The position numbers and the translations under genes were made by a program. A stretch of DNA of 17,795 nucleotides from JAAAOZ01 sp964496595. GTDB taxonomy: Bacteria; Chloroflexota; Anaerolineae; B4-G1; SLSP01. The DNA lies in contig CAZCAI010000101.1 of assembly GCA_964496595.1 (NCBI GenBank), positions 1 through 17,795 of the forward strand, written 5' to 3'. Below are positions 6,816 through 13,967 of the stretch, piece by piece; position 1 is the first letter of the stretch, and every line of letters starts with the position of its first letter. The notes under the pieces are model-generated. The model worked only from the letters and a program-made list of their open reading frames with translations, searched no databases and was not told where the DNA came from.

Positions 6816-7913
6816 CTAGGGACTGGTGATGACGCCGCCGCAGCGCTCGAAGTTCTGGTTGTGCTCCGCTTCGGTCTCCGCGAAGACGTGGCTGCCGTCG
6901 TTCCTGGCGCAATCGACCATGAAGAAGTAGTAGTTGGTCTCCGCCGGGAAGGCCGCCGCCTCAATGGAGGCGATGCCGGGGCTGGCGATGGGAGCGGGCG
7001 GTAGGCCCACGCGCCGATAGGTGTTATACGGAGAATCGACCTCCAAGTCCTTGAAGAAAAGTTGGTTCTTCCACCAACTGCCCTCATCCGGGCGATAGCC
7101 TAAGGCGTATTGGACGGTAGGACAGGCCGAGAGGGGCCAGCCATCGTCGAGGCGATTGTGAAAGACCCCGGCGATGAGAGCGCGCTCCTCGGGACGCACA
7201 GCTTCGCGCTCCACAATCGACGCCAATGTAATGCCCTCGTAGAGCGTCAGGCCCTGCTCAGCAAAGCCCTGCTCGATGTCGGGCGTCACGTGATATGCGA
7301 AGTTCGCCGCCATCTTCTCGATCAGGTCCTGAGCGGTGGCGTCCATCGCCAGGCGGTAGGTATCGGGATAGAGGAAGCCCTCCAGCGAGGCGGTGACGGG
7401 CGCCGCGCTCAGGATCGGATAGCGCTGCGCGAGGTCGGTCGTCGCCCAGCCTGTCTGCGCTATCTGCAAGAAAGCATCGGGCGGGATGTTGGCCTGCTCC
7501 GAGACGAGGGTCGCGACCTCCTCGAGGCGCTTGCCTTCGGGGATCGTCACCTGCTGCTCCTGCGCTTCGGCCTTCTGCAACGTCCGCGCGATCTCCGGGA
7601 TCGTCATCGTCTCCTGCAAGGTGTAGGTGCCCGCCTGGATGCCGGCGTCCAAGTCCTTATGTTGCAGATAGCGCCGGAAAAGCTCCGTATCGGAGATCAA
7701 GCCCATCGCCTTGAGATTGCCGGCGATCTCTGCCACACTCTCCCCGCTCTCCACGGTGAAGGTGACAGGCGTCTCGTCCTCACCCACCGGCTGGCTCAGT
7801 TCGTCCGAGTGGCTGTCGATGTACACGCCTAAGTAAAGATCCTCTAATCCACACCCCAGCAACAGGAAAGTTGCCAGGAGAGTGCTCAGCAATACGATCC
7901 AACGGTTGTTCAT
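6816..7913 (-). CDS. mltG: Endolytic transglycosylase MltG (YceG-like)
   Basis: MltG cleaves nascent peptidoglycan strands at the membrane and sets glycan length. The 365-residue protein has a hydrophobic N-terminus ending in a good lipobox, L18-L-G-C21, so it may be a lipoprotein rather than a plain membrane-anchored form. A LysM-like segment (about 50-115, begins VTFTVESGESVAEIA) precedes the catalytic domain. Family motifs present are IPEGKRLEEVA, GFLYPDTYRL, LASIVEREA (Glu235 aligns with the catalytic Glu), IAGVFHNRL, PTVQYALG, SPYNTYRRVGLPPAPIASPG and HVFAETEAEHN. The ATG at 7913 has GGTGAG 7-8 nt upstream. It is convergent with LCP2 and divergent from the histidine kinase. An extended -10 element lies about 90 nt upstream. 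Confidence 0.94.
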   Translation of the reverse strand: MNNRWIVLLSTLLATFLLLGCGLEDLYLGVYIDSHSDELSQPVGEDETPVTFTVESGESVAEIAGNLKAMGLISDTELFRRYLQHKDLDAGIQAGTYTLQETMTIPEIARTLQKAEAQEQQVTIPEGKRLEEVATLVSEQANIPPDAFLQIAQTGWATTDLAQRYPILSAAPVTASLEGFLYPDTYRLAMDATAQDLIEKMAANFAYHVTPDIEQGFAEQGLTLYEGITLASIVEREAVRPEERALIAGVFHNRLDDGWPLSACPTVQYALGYRPDEGSWWKNQLFFKDLEVDSPYNTYRRVGLPPAPIASPGIASIEAAAFPAETNYYFFMVDCARNDGSHVFAETEAEHNQNFERCGGVITSP

Positions 7914-8001
7914 TTTTTCTCACCCACAGTGTCCTTGTGATGTCTGATTTTTTGGCTCTGCTCTGCTAGAACGATAAATGCCCACATGGCTTCGGGAATC
8001 G

Positions 8002-8010
8002 ATTATACCA
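8002..8010 (-). promoter_or_regulatory. Extended -10 promoter for mltG
   Basis: On the minus strand TATAAT (8002-8007) is preceded by TGG (8008-8010), a perfect extended -10. No convincing -35 is seen at 17 bp. The leader to the mltG ATG would be about 80-85 nt. Confidence 0.55.
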
Positions 8011-8112
8011 TAACTTAGTTTCGGGTAGCGTCCAGGCCTTATCCTATACCGAACTGTTCTCTTCGGATGGCGGGTTATCAAAAAATAGTGCTAAAATCGC
8101 GCATTTGATGCG

Positions 8113-8140
8113 TTGCGCTTCAGTTAAGGTATGCTACACT
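8113..8140 (+). promoter_or_regulatory. Candidate promoter of the histidine kinase gene
   Basis: TTGCGC (8113-8118), a 16-bp spacer, then TACACT (8135-8140) with extended -10 TGC (8132-8134). It would leave a leader of about 135 nt in which I see no recognised riboswitch. The 7914-8280 gap otherwise holds only this promoter and that of mltG. Confidence 0.45.
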
Positions 8141-8280
8141 ATGAAACAAGGTGGTTTCCTTACTTTACTTTATTGATGTTGCCTGATCGTACTATCCATG
8201 TCTATTCAATATGGATTCAATATCGGGCTTGATTATCACCCTGGTTTCATTTTCACTCGCAGGTTACCATCTCACATCTT

Positions 8281-10710
8281 ATGGATGCCAAGAAAAGCAT
8301 GACATCTCCAGAAGCGATGCAGCGGCTCTACGCGCTTGTGGATCAGAGCGACGATGCTGTGATGTTGCTCGCATCAACATCGGAACAATTCTGCGATGCC
8401 AACCAGACAGCGTGCCGGTTGCTGGGCTATGAGCGCGACGCGCTGTTGGGAACCTCGGTAGCGGATCTCCAGGGCGCGCAGACTCCGCCGTGGGCGGCAG
8501 CGTTAAGCTCGGCCTTGCGAGCGTCCCCGCCGCCACGCTCTAAGACCGTCGTGCACACAGGACAAGATGGCGCCCCTGCCATCTTTGATCTCGCGATCAA
8601 TCAGGTATGCTTCGAGGGCGCGTCCTATCTCCTGGTGGTGGCGCGCGATATCACGCACTGCGATTTGGTGACCCTCAACACCCACATGGGACACATCATC
8701 TCCTCGCAATCAGATCTACACCAGGTACTGAAAATTATCGCCAACTATGCCGTGCAGCTTTCCCACGCCGATGTAAGTTGTGTGTTCGCTCTCAATTCCA
8801 ACCTCGATCTTATAGCCTCAAGCCCCAGCGAGACGCTCTGCGAGGACATCACGTCCTGCGCCGGCAAAGTTTTGCGGCACGAGGCTTACCAGCGCATACT
8901 CTTAGCAAATCAGATCGTGCATCTGCCCGACGAGACGGATACGCACCCAGCGACCACACTGGCAGATCACGATATTGACGCGGCGCTCTTCGTCCCCATC
9001 CTGCGAGACGAGCAACTCATCGGGGCGATCTTCATCGGACAGCACACGCAGCGCGACTTTGCCGGTGAGGAGCTGATCTACCTGCGGACACTGGCCCAAC
9101 ACTCGGCCAGCGCCATCGAAAATGCGCGCTTGCTTGCCGCGCAGCGCAAGCAACGCGAAGTGGCCGAGGCGCTGGAGGCCGCCGCCTCCGTCGTCACCAG
9201 CACCTTAGATTTGAATCAGGTGCTGGATCGCATCCTCGAACAGACCGCGCGCGTCGTCAACGGCGATGCGTTCAACATCATGCTCATCGAAGAGAATACG
9301 ATCCGCATCGCGCGCCGGCGCGGATATGAGTCTATCGACGCCAATCTTCACCCGGAGATATTGCACAAGCCCTTCGATATCTACCCGAATCTATCGCGAA
9401 TGCTGCGCACCGGCCAACCTATCGTCACGCCGGATACAATGAATGATCCCGATTGGGTGACCTCTCCGCAGCGCGAATGGCGACGCTCCTATGTCGCCGC
9501 GCCGATCCAGATCAGCGGCGAGACGGTGGGATTTCTCAACGTCAACGGAACGCAGCCCTATCAATTCGACAAGCATGCAGCGCAACGCCTAAAAGCCTTT
9601 GCCGATCATGCGGCCATCGCCATTCAAAACGCGCGTCACTATGAGCGCCAGCGTCATCACGCCGATGAATTAGAGCGACGGGTACAGCAACGCACCATCC
9701 TGCTCCAGGCGCAAAAGGCCTGGCTGGAGGCAATCTTGAGCAGCACCACGGACGCAATTTTGGTCACCGACGGTGACGGCCAGATTGTCCAATCGAATCG
9801 CGTGGCAAACACATGGCTGCGCCAGACCCTCCCCCCCGATGAGGCTCAGCAGCTGCACACCGAAATCCGCGATCTGGCGCATCAAGCCGCCGAACGCCCG
9901 GAGGTCGTTGTCGAGCTAAGCGGGATGGATATCCAACTAAGCGCAGCGCCTATCTCAGAACAGGATGCAACCGGGCCGGCGGTCGTCATCGTGGGGCACG
10001 ATGTGACACATCTCAAAACCTTGGAGCGGATGAAATCTCGATTCGTCTCCAACGCATCTCACGAATTGCGGACCCCTATCACCTCCATTCAGCTCTACGC
10101 CGCGCTATTGCGGCACGCCTCGCCCCAGCGCCAAGAGCGATACTTCAAAGCCTTGGATCAAGAGATTGCACAGATCTCCCGATTGGTTGAGGACATCCTT
10201 GAAATCTCGCGCGTTGATGCCGCGCGCCTGGATTTTGATCCCCAGCCGGTCAACCTCGACTGCTTGGCCGCGACGGCGGTCGCCAACTACCAATTGCTGG
10301 CCGAATCGGAGGGGGTGACACTGAACTATCAAACCCCAACGCCGGGCGTGCGAGCGCTTATCGATGTCGCTAAATTCAGCCACGTGGTGGGGAATTTGAT
10401 CATCAACGCCATTAACTACACGCCTGCCGGCGGCCACATCAATGTGAGCACCACGGAACAGCGCATCGACGGATGCGCGTGGGCCGCGCTCATCGTCGCC
10501 GATACGGGAACGGGGATTTCCGCCTCGGAACTAGAGCATATCTGCGAGCGATTTTACCGCGGCGAGGCATCGCGCAAGCAGCAGGTCCAAGGGAGTGGTC
10601 TGGGATTAGCCATCGTCAAAGAAATTGTGGAACTCCATGGCGGCCGCGTGACCATCGAAAGTCAGGTTGATGTCGGCTCTACATTTACCGTCTACGCGCC
10701 GCTGGCGTGA
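8281..10710 (+). CDS. Soluble multi-sensor histidine kinase (PAS-GAF-GAF-PAS-HisKA-HATPase)
   Basis: An 809-residue kinase with no transmembrane segment, so probably a cytoplasmic sensor. Domains: PAS (about 10-130, ends VVARDITH), GAF (about 145-285), GAF (about 300-460, ends AIAIQNARHYERQ), a coiled coil (about 462-490), a second PAS (about 490-580, ends VIVGHDVTHLK), and HisKA with the phospho-acceptor His594 in SNASHELRTP. The HATPase domain has N box NLIINAINYTP, G1 DTGTGIS, an F-box region ERFYRG and G2 GSGLGLAIVKEI. No canonical haem or bilin ligand is identifiable by eye, so the signal is unknown. The ATG at 8281 has no clear Shine-Dalgarno; an in-frame stop at 8230 limits extension, and an ATG at 8299 is an alternative. 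The REC-kinase hybrid starts 63 nt downstream and is the likely partner, though it has its own promoter-like sequence. Confidence 0.93.
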   Translation: MDAKKSMTSPEAMQRLYALVDQSDDAVMLLASTSEQFCDANQTACRLLGYERDALLGTSVADLQGAQTPPWAAALSSALRASPPPRSKTVVHTGQDGAPAIFDLAINQVCFEGASYLLVVARDITHCDLVTLNTHMGHIISSQSDLHQVLKIIANYAVQLSHADVSCVFALNSNLDLIASSPSETLCEDITSCAGKVLRHEAYQRILLANQIVHLPDETDTHPATTLADHDIDAALFVPILRDEQLIGAIFIGQHTQRDFAGEELIYLRTLAQHSASAIENARLLAAQRKQREVAEALEAAASVVTSTLDLNQVLDRILEQTARVVNGDAFNIMLIEENTIRIARRRGYESIDANLHPEILHKPFDIYPNLSRMLRTGQPIVTPDTMNDPDWVTSPQREWRRSYVAAPIQISGETVGFLNVNGTQPYQFDKHAAQRLKAFADHAAIAIQNARHYERQRHHADELERRVQQRTILLQAQKAWLEAILSSTTDAILVTDGDGQIVQSNRVANTWLRQTLPPDEAQQLHTEIRDLAHQAAERPEVVVELSGMDIQLSAAPISEQDATGPAVVIVGHDVTHLKTLERMKSRFVSNASHELRTPITSIQLYAALLRHASPQRQERYFKALDQEIAQISRLVEDILEISRVDAARLDFDPQPVNLDCLAATAVANYQLLAESEGVTLNYQTPTPGVRALIDVAKFSHVVGNLIINAINYTPAGGHINVSTTEQRIDGCAWAALIVADTGTGISASELEHICERFYRGEASRKQQVQGSGLGLAIVKEIVELHGGRVTIESQVDVGSTFTVYAPLA

Positions 10711-10734
10711 CCGTTTTCTTAGGTAGCCCAACTG

Positions 10735-10743
10735 TGATATACT
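10735..10743 (+). promoter_or_regulatory. Extended -10 promoter and strong RBS of the hybrid kinase gene
   Basis: TGA-TATACT (10735-10743) forms an extended -10 element; the -35 position (TTTCTT) is poor. AAGGAGG at 10763-10769, 4 nt before the ATG at 10774, is the strongest ribosome binding site in the window. The gene can therefore be expressed independently of the upstream kinase. Confidence 0.45.
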
Positions 10744-10773
10744 ATAACTCAATAGCGACATTAAGGAGGACTA

Positions 10774-11886
10774 ATGAATAAAAAAATTCTCGTTGTTGAG
10801 GATCATGATCTTCTACTGCTGGCGATCCGCGATATTTTAGAGGTCGAAGGCTATACGGTTTTGACAGCGATCGACGGGATCGAGGCGTTGAAGCTGATGG
10901 AAGAGGTCTCGCCGGATCTTATCGTGGCAGACATTATGATGCCCCGAATGAACGGGTACGAGTTATTTCAAGCCGTGCGCGAGAAATCGGCCTGGGTGCC
11001 TATCCCCTTTATCTTCCTCACGGCCAAGGCCGAAAAGGAAGATCGATTAAAGGGCAAGGCGATGGGCGCCGAGGACTACATCACCAAACCCTTCGATCCC
11101 GAGGAATTGGTCATCGCCGTGCGGGCGAAGCTGGGGCGCTCGCAGGCCATCCGCGTCGCCAGCGAGCGCGAGTTTGAGGATCTCAAGCAACAGATCATCA
11201 CCTTGTTGAGTCACGAGCTGCGCACACCGCTGACCAGCGTCTACGGCTACACAGAATTGGCGTTGGAAGAGGCCGCCGAGATGCCTACGCCCGAATTCCA
11301 AAACTTTCTTCTGGGCATCAAGAAGGGCGCGGATCGCCTCACCAACTTAGTGGAAGACCTCCTCCTCTTGGTGCGATTGGATACCGGGCATGTGAAAAAA
11401 GAGTTTGAGGTGCTGGGCGCGGTGGAGGAGAATCTCAGCGAGGTTATCATGCGCGCGGCGCTGAGCCATCAAGCCCTAGCAGACTCAAAAGGGATGCTGC
11501 TGGAGTTGGATATTCCCAATCAACTTCCTCCAGTGCACATTTACGACGCTTTTGTTTTCGAAATTCTGAGCCGCCTGATCGATAATGCGATTAAATTCTC
11601 GCGCGGTGAAGGGAAAAAGATCACGGTTTCGGCCCAGGCTGAGGATGATTACATCGCGATTGCAGTGCAAGATGAGGGGGTTGGCATCTCCGAAGCTCAA
11701 TTGGATAAGCTATTTGAACGCTTTAGCCAATTGGATCGCGCCAAGATGGAGCAGCAAGGCGGCGGCCTGGGATTGGTTATCGCCAAGGGCTTAGCCAATT
11801 TGATGCAGGGGGACATAACGGTCGCGAGCACCGTTGGAGAAAGCAGCACTTTCACGCTTATCCTCCCCGTGGCAGACGAGGAATAA
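10774..11886 (+). CDS. Hybrid response regulator-histidine kinase (REC-HisKA-HATPase_c)
   Basis: A 370-residue protein. The N-terminal receiver (1-120) is complete: acidic pair Glu9-Asp10, phospho-acceptor Asp53 (VADIMMP), Thr83 and Lys105 (ITKPF). A HisKA domain has His147 (LLSHELRTP). The HATPase domain shows DNAIKFS (N box), DEGVGIS (G1), FERFSQL (F box) and GGGLGLVIAKGL (G2). Having the receiver at the N-terminus of a kinase, with no DNA-binding or enzymatic output, suggests a relay in which the upstream kinase (His594) phosphorylates Asp53 and tunes the kinase activity at His147. The downstream target is not encoded here. The strong RBS and tight spacing support real expression. The acetyltransferase gene starts 58 nt after the stop. 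Confidence 0.94.
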   Translation: MNKKILVVEDHDLLLLAIRDILEVEGYTVLTAIDGIEALKLMEEVSPDLIVADIMMPRMNGYELFQAVREKSAWVPIPFIFLTAKAEKEDRLKGKAMGAEDYITKPFDPEELVIAVRAKLGRSQAIRVASEREFEDLKQQIITLLSHELRTPLTSVYGYTELALEEAAEMPTPEFQNFLLGIKKGADRLTNLVEDLLLLVRLDTGHVKKEFEVLGAVEENLSEVIMRAALSHQALADSKGMLLELDIPNQLPPVHIYDAFVFEILSRLIDNAIKFSRGEGKKITVSAQAEDDYIAIAVQDEGVGISEAQLDKLFERFSQLDRAKMEQQGGGLGLVIAKGLANLMQGDITVASTVGESSTFTLILPVADEE

Positions 11887-11907
11887 ATCATATTCAACGC
11901 ATCCACG

Positions 11908-11929
11908 ATCACCTCACAATCACCTCACA
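11908..11929 (+). repeat. 11-bp tandem repeat upstream of the acetyltransferase gene
   Basis: ATCACCTCACA occurs twice in tandem (11908-11918 and 11919-11929), followed by a further ATC. It ends just before the AAAGGA ribosome binding site (11933-11938). It could be slippage-generated or a translational/regulatory site. Confidence 0.6.
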
Positions 11930-11944
11930 ATCAAAGGAAGTTCA

Positions 11945-13168
11945 ATGAATTATCGTCACTACCAGCCGGAAAAGGATAAACCCGCCGCCCATCGGATGCT
12001 CAAAGAGGTAGGCTGGACGAAGGAAGGCAAAGAAGAGATCAACGACCTGATTATGGAGGCGGGGCGAGGGTTGGTGGTCGATCTGCGCGGGGAGCCAGAG
12101 TGTATGGTCACCACAGCCCCCGGCGCCATCAACTACCTCGCGGCCGAACTCCCCTTCTGCGCAGTGACGGGCGTCATCACGAGCCACATCGCGCGCAAAC
12201 AGGGATTAGCCACACAGCTCACGGCGCACGCGATCGCCGAGGATGCTGCGGAAGGCGCCCTGCTCGCCGGCCTGGGCATGTTCGACCAGGGCTTCTACAA
12301 TCGCTTGGGATTCGGCACCGGCAGCTATGAGCACTTAGCCGCTTTTGACCCCGCGACCTTACTCGTTGCGACGGAGGCGCGTGTGCCCCATCGCATCACC
12401 ATCGAGGATTGGGAGGCGGTGCATGCTTCGCGCTGGCGCCGACGTCGATATCACGGCGCGTGCAGCCTCAAACCGGCGGCCCTCAGCCGGGCGGAGATGA
12501 AATTCTCAGAGGGCTTTGGCCTGGGCTATTACGACGATGAGGGCCATCTGACCCATCACTTCTGGGGTAAGGCGAATGACGAGCACGGCCCCTACAGCAT
12601 CTGGTGGGTCGCCTATCAGACGCCGGAGCAATTCCTGGAGCTGATGGCGCTGCTCAAAAACCTGAGCGATCAGGTTTATCTCGTCCGTATGAAAGAGCCG
12701 CCGGACATCGGCCTCCAAGACCTCCTGGCGCAGCCGTTCAAGCTGCGCCAGATGACCGAGAAAGCCAAATTCGAAAGTCGGATGCGCGCGTGGGCCTATT
12801 GGCAGGTGCGAATTTTGGACCTGGCCGGCTGTTTAGCTCAGACCCACCTCCCCGGTGATGCCGTACGCTTCAACCTGAAGCTGCACGATCCCATCACACG
12901 CTATCTGGCGGATACAGACGCACCGTGGCAGGGCATTTCGGGAGAGTACATCATCACGTTAGGGCCGTCCTCCAGCGCCGAGATAGGCGTCGCGCAGGAT
13001 CTTCCCACCCTCTCCGCCTCGGTCGACGCCTTCACGCGATTGTGGTTGGGCATCGCTCCTGCTTCGAGCCTGATCATCACGGACAAATTGGCCGGCCCCC
13101 CCGCGCTCTTGGAAAAGCTCGCCTGGCTGCTGCGTTTGCCTCAGCCTTCCCTGGAGTGGGATTTCTAG
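11945..13168 (+). CDS. Eis-like GNAT N-acetyltransferase with SCP2-type C-terminus
   Basis: A 407-residue acetyl-CoA-dependent acetyltransferase of the Eis type. These proteins combine tandem GNAT folds with a sterol-carrier-like C-terminal domain and modify amines on aminoglycosides or proteins. Seen: an acetyl-CoA-binding stretch with VTGVITSHIARKQGLAT (residues 74-90), LGMFDQGFYNRLGFGTG (110-126, with Tyr118 in the family's typical position), a second GNAT-like domain around 145-285, and an SCP2-like tail with SVDAFTRLWLG (359-369) ending at Phe407. Eis enzymes use the C-terminal carboxylate in catalysis, and the protein ends in an exposed EWDF. The reading frame is open upstream, but the start at 11945 is clear: AAAGGA lies 6 nt before ATG, and upstream codons overlap the hybrid kinase gene. 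The native substrate is unknown. Drug resistance should not be assumed. Confidence 0.86.
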   Translation: MNYRHYQPEKDKPAAHRMLKEVGWTKEGKEEINDLIMEAGRGLVVDLRGEPECMVTTAPGAINYLAAELPFCAVTGVITSHIARKQGLATQLTAHAIAEDAAEGALLAGLGMFDQGFYNRLGFGTGSYEHLAAFDPATLLVATEARVPHRITIEDWEAVHASRWRRRRYHGACSLKPAALSRAEMKFSEGFGLGYYDDEGHLTHHFWGKANDEHGPYSIWWVAYQTPEQFLELMALLKNLSDQVYLVRMKEPPDIGLQDLLAQPFKLRQMTEKAKFESRMRAWAYWQVRILDLAGCLAQTHLPGDAVRFNLKLHDPITRYLADTDAPWQGISGEYIITLGPSSSAEIGVAQDLPTLSASVDAFTRLWLGIAPASSLIITDKLAGPPALLEKLAWLLRLPQPSLEWDF

Positions 13169-13301
13169 TTATCGGGTCTTTAGTTAAATTTGCTCCAAGG
13201 GGATCGTCAGATCCCCGTTCCGACGTAGCGTCGCGGATCTGACGATCCGCTCCGAGCGTAGCTAACTGGGGAGGAACTTCCGCCGAGGTGTACTAGTTAT
13301 C
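13165..13301 (-). repeat. REPIN-like double-hairpin element, copy 2, with flanking 9-bp direct repeats
   Basis: Bases 13182-13295 are the inverted copy of 6463-6576 (110 of 114 identical). Hairpins are GGGGATC-GTCA-GATCCCC (13199-13216) and GCGGATC-TGAC-GATCCGC (13233-13250). The loops GTCA and TGAC are complementary. Between them CGACG-TAG-CGTCG (13221-13233) makes a third stem. CTAGTTATC occurs at both 13165-13173 and 13293-13301, a probable 9-bp target-site duplication whose left copy contains the TAG stop of the acetyltransferase gene. Confidence 0.85.
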
Positions 13302-13346
13302 AACGTGGAGAATCAAATCAAGGGAAAAAGCATCACGCGCCGAGGC

Positions 13347-13382
13347 ATTCATTCTAAATTCGCAATTCAACATTCATCATTT
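13347..13382 (+). repeat. Period-7 ATTC array
   Basis: ATTC begins at 13351, 13358, 13365 and 13372, with ATTT at 13379: a degenerate heptamer array (ATTCNNN), plus an extra ATTC at 13347. It lies between the REPIN-like element and the ribosome binding site of the Mth938-domain gene. Its role is unknown; it may be a decayed simple repeat. Confidence 0.5.
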
Positions 13383-13400
13383 CCCAGGGAGGGACGCGCT

Positions 13401-13790
13401 ATGTTTGACGATCCCCAAGGCCCCATCGAACACTTCTCGTGGGCGAAATTCGTGATCAACGGCGAGGAACACGCCAAAACGTCCGGCGGCACCGTAGGTA
13501 TGGGCAAGGACATTCGGTTGATCGGAACTGAGGTCTCGGAATGGAAAGAACGCCACGGGCATCGACTTACCCCAGAAATGATCACCAGCGTCTATGACCG
13601 CGATCTAGATGTTTTGATCCTCGGCCTGGGCGCCAACGGGGCGCTCACATGCCCGGATGAGGTGCAGCGCGAGATTCAGGCGCACATCCCGGAACTGATT
13701 TTAGAGCGCACGCCGGCGGCCTGTCGCATCTACAATGAGCGGTATCACGCCGGTGACAAGGTCGCCCTATTGGCGCACGGTACCTGCTAA
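13401..13790 (+). CDS. Mth938-like domain protein (DUF498/NDUFAF3 family)
   Basis: A 129-residue single-domain cytosolic protein of the Mth938 family. Its eukaryotic relative NDUFAF3 assists respiratory complex I assembly; the bacterial role is not established. Seen: IEHFSWAKFVINGEEH at the N-terminus, DIRLIGTEVSEWKERHGH, DLDVLILGLGANGALTCPDEV (the family's Gly-rich loop), then RTPAACRIYNERYHAGDKVALLAHGTC. The frame opens upstream, but the start at 13401 is fixed by the GGGAGG motif (13387-13392), 8 nt away, and by family length. No complex I genes are near. It ends 24 nt before a strong bidirectional terminator. Confidence 0.88.
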   Translation: MFDDPQGPIEHFSWAKFVINGEEHAKTSGGTVGMGKDIRLIGTEVSEWKERHGHRLTPEMITSVYDRDLDVLILGLGANGALTCPDEVQREIQAHIPELILERTPAACRIYNERYHAGDKVALLAHGTC

Positions 13791-13814
13791 AACATCATCG
13801 CCGAAAAAATTCAA

Positions 13815-13857
13815 AAAGGGCCCGGATCATGCAAATGATCCGGGCCCTTTATTTTTT
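13815..13857. terminator. Bidirectional terminator with GCAA tetraloop
   Basis: A perfect 16-bp stem (13815-13830 with 13835-13850) is closed by a GCAA loop of GNRA type. A T6 tract (13852-13857) follows on the plus strand and TTTTTGAATTTTTT on the minus strand. It ends both the Mth938-domain gene and RNase Y. Repeat element copy C begins at the very next base. Confidence 0.93.
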
Positions 13858-13955
13858 ACCCTTGCGAAGATTGCGAAAGAGCCTTATCTAAAAGCAATCT
13901 CGGACAGTCCACCAGACTTCTATCATGAAACGCCTTCTGGAACCTTCGCAAGGGT
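13858..13955. repeat. TIR element copy C
   Basis: A 98-bp element with ends ACCCTTGCGAAG (13858-13869) and CTTCGCAAGGGT (13944-13955); allowing one mismatch the pairing extends to 15 positions. Interior hairpins include AGATTGC/GCAATCT (13868-13874 with 13894-13900) and CCAGA/TCTGG (13912-13916 with 13936-13940). It fills the space between the terminator and the RNase Y stop codon. Confidence 0.8.
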
Positions 13956-13967
13956 GCGGATTAGCGA

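Noticed and set aside
13165..13385. CRISPR-like array
   Set aside because: The repeated hairpins are a two-unit inverted structure without regular spacers, and no cas genes are present.
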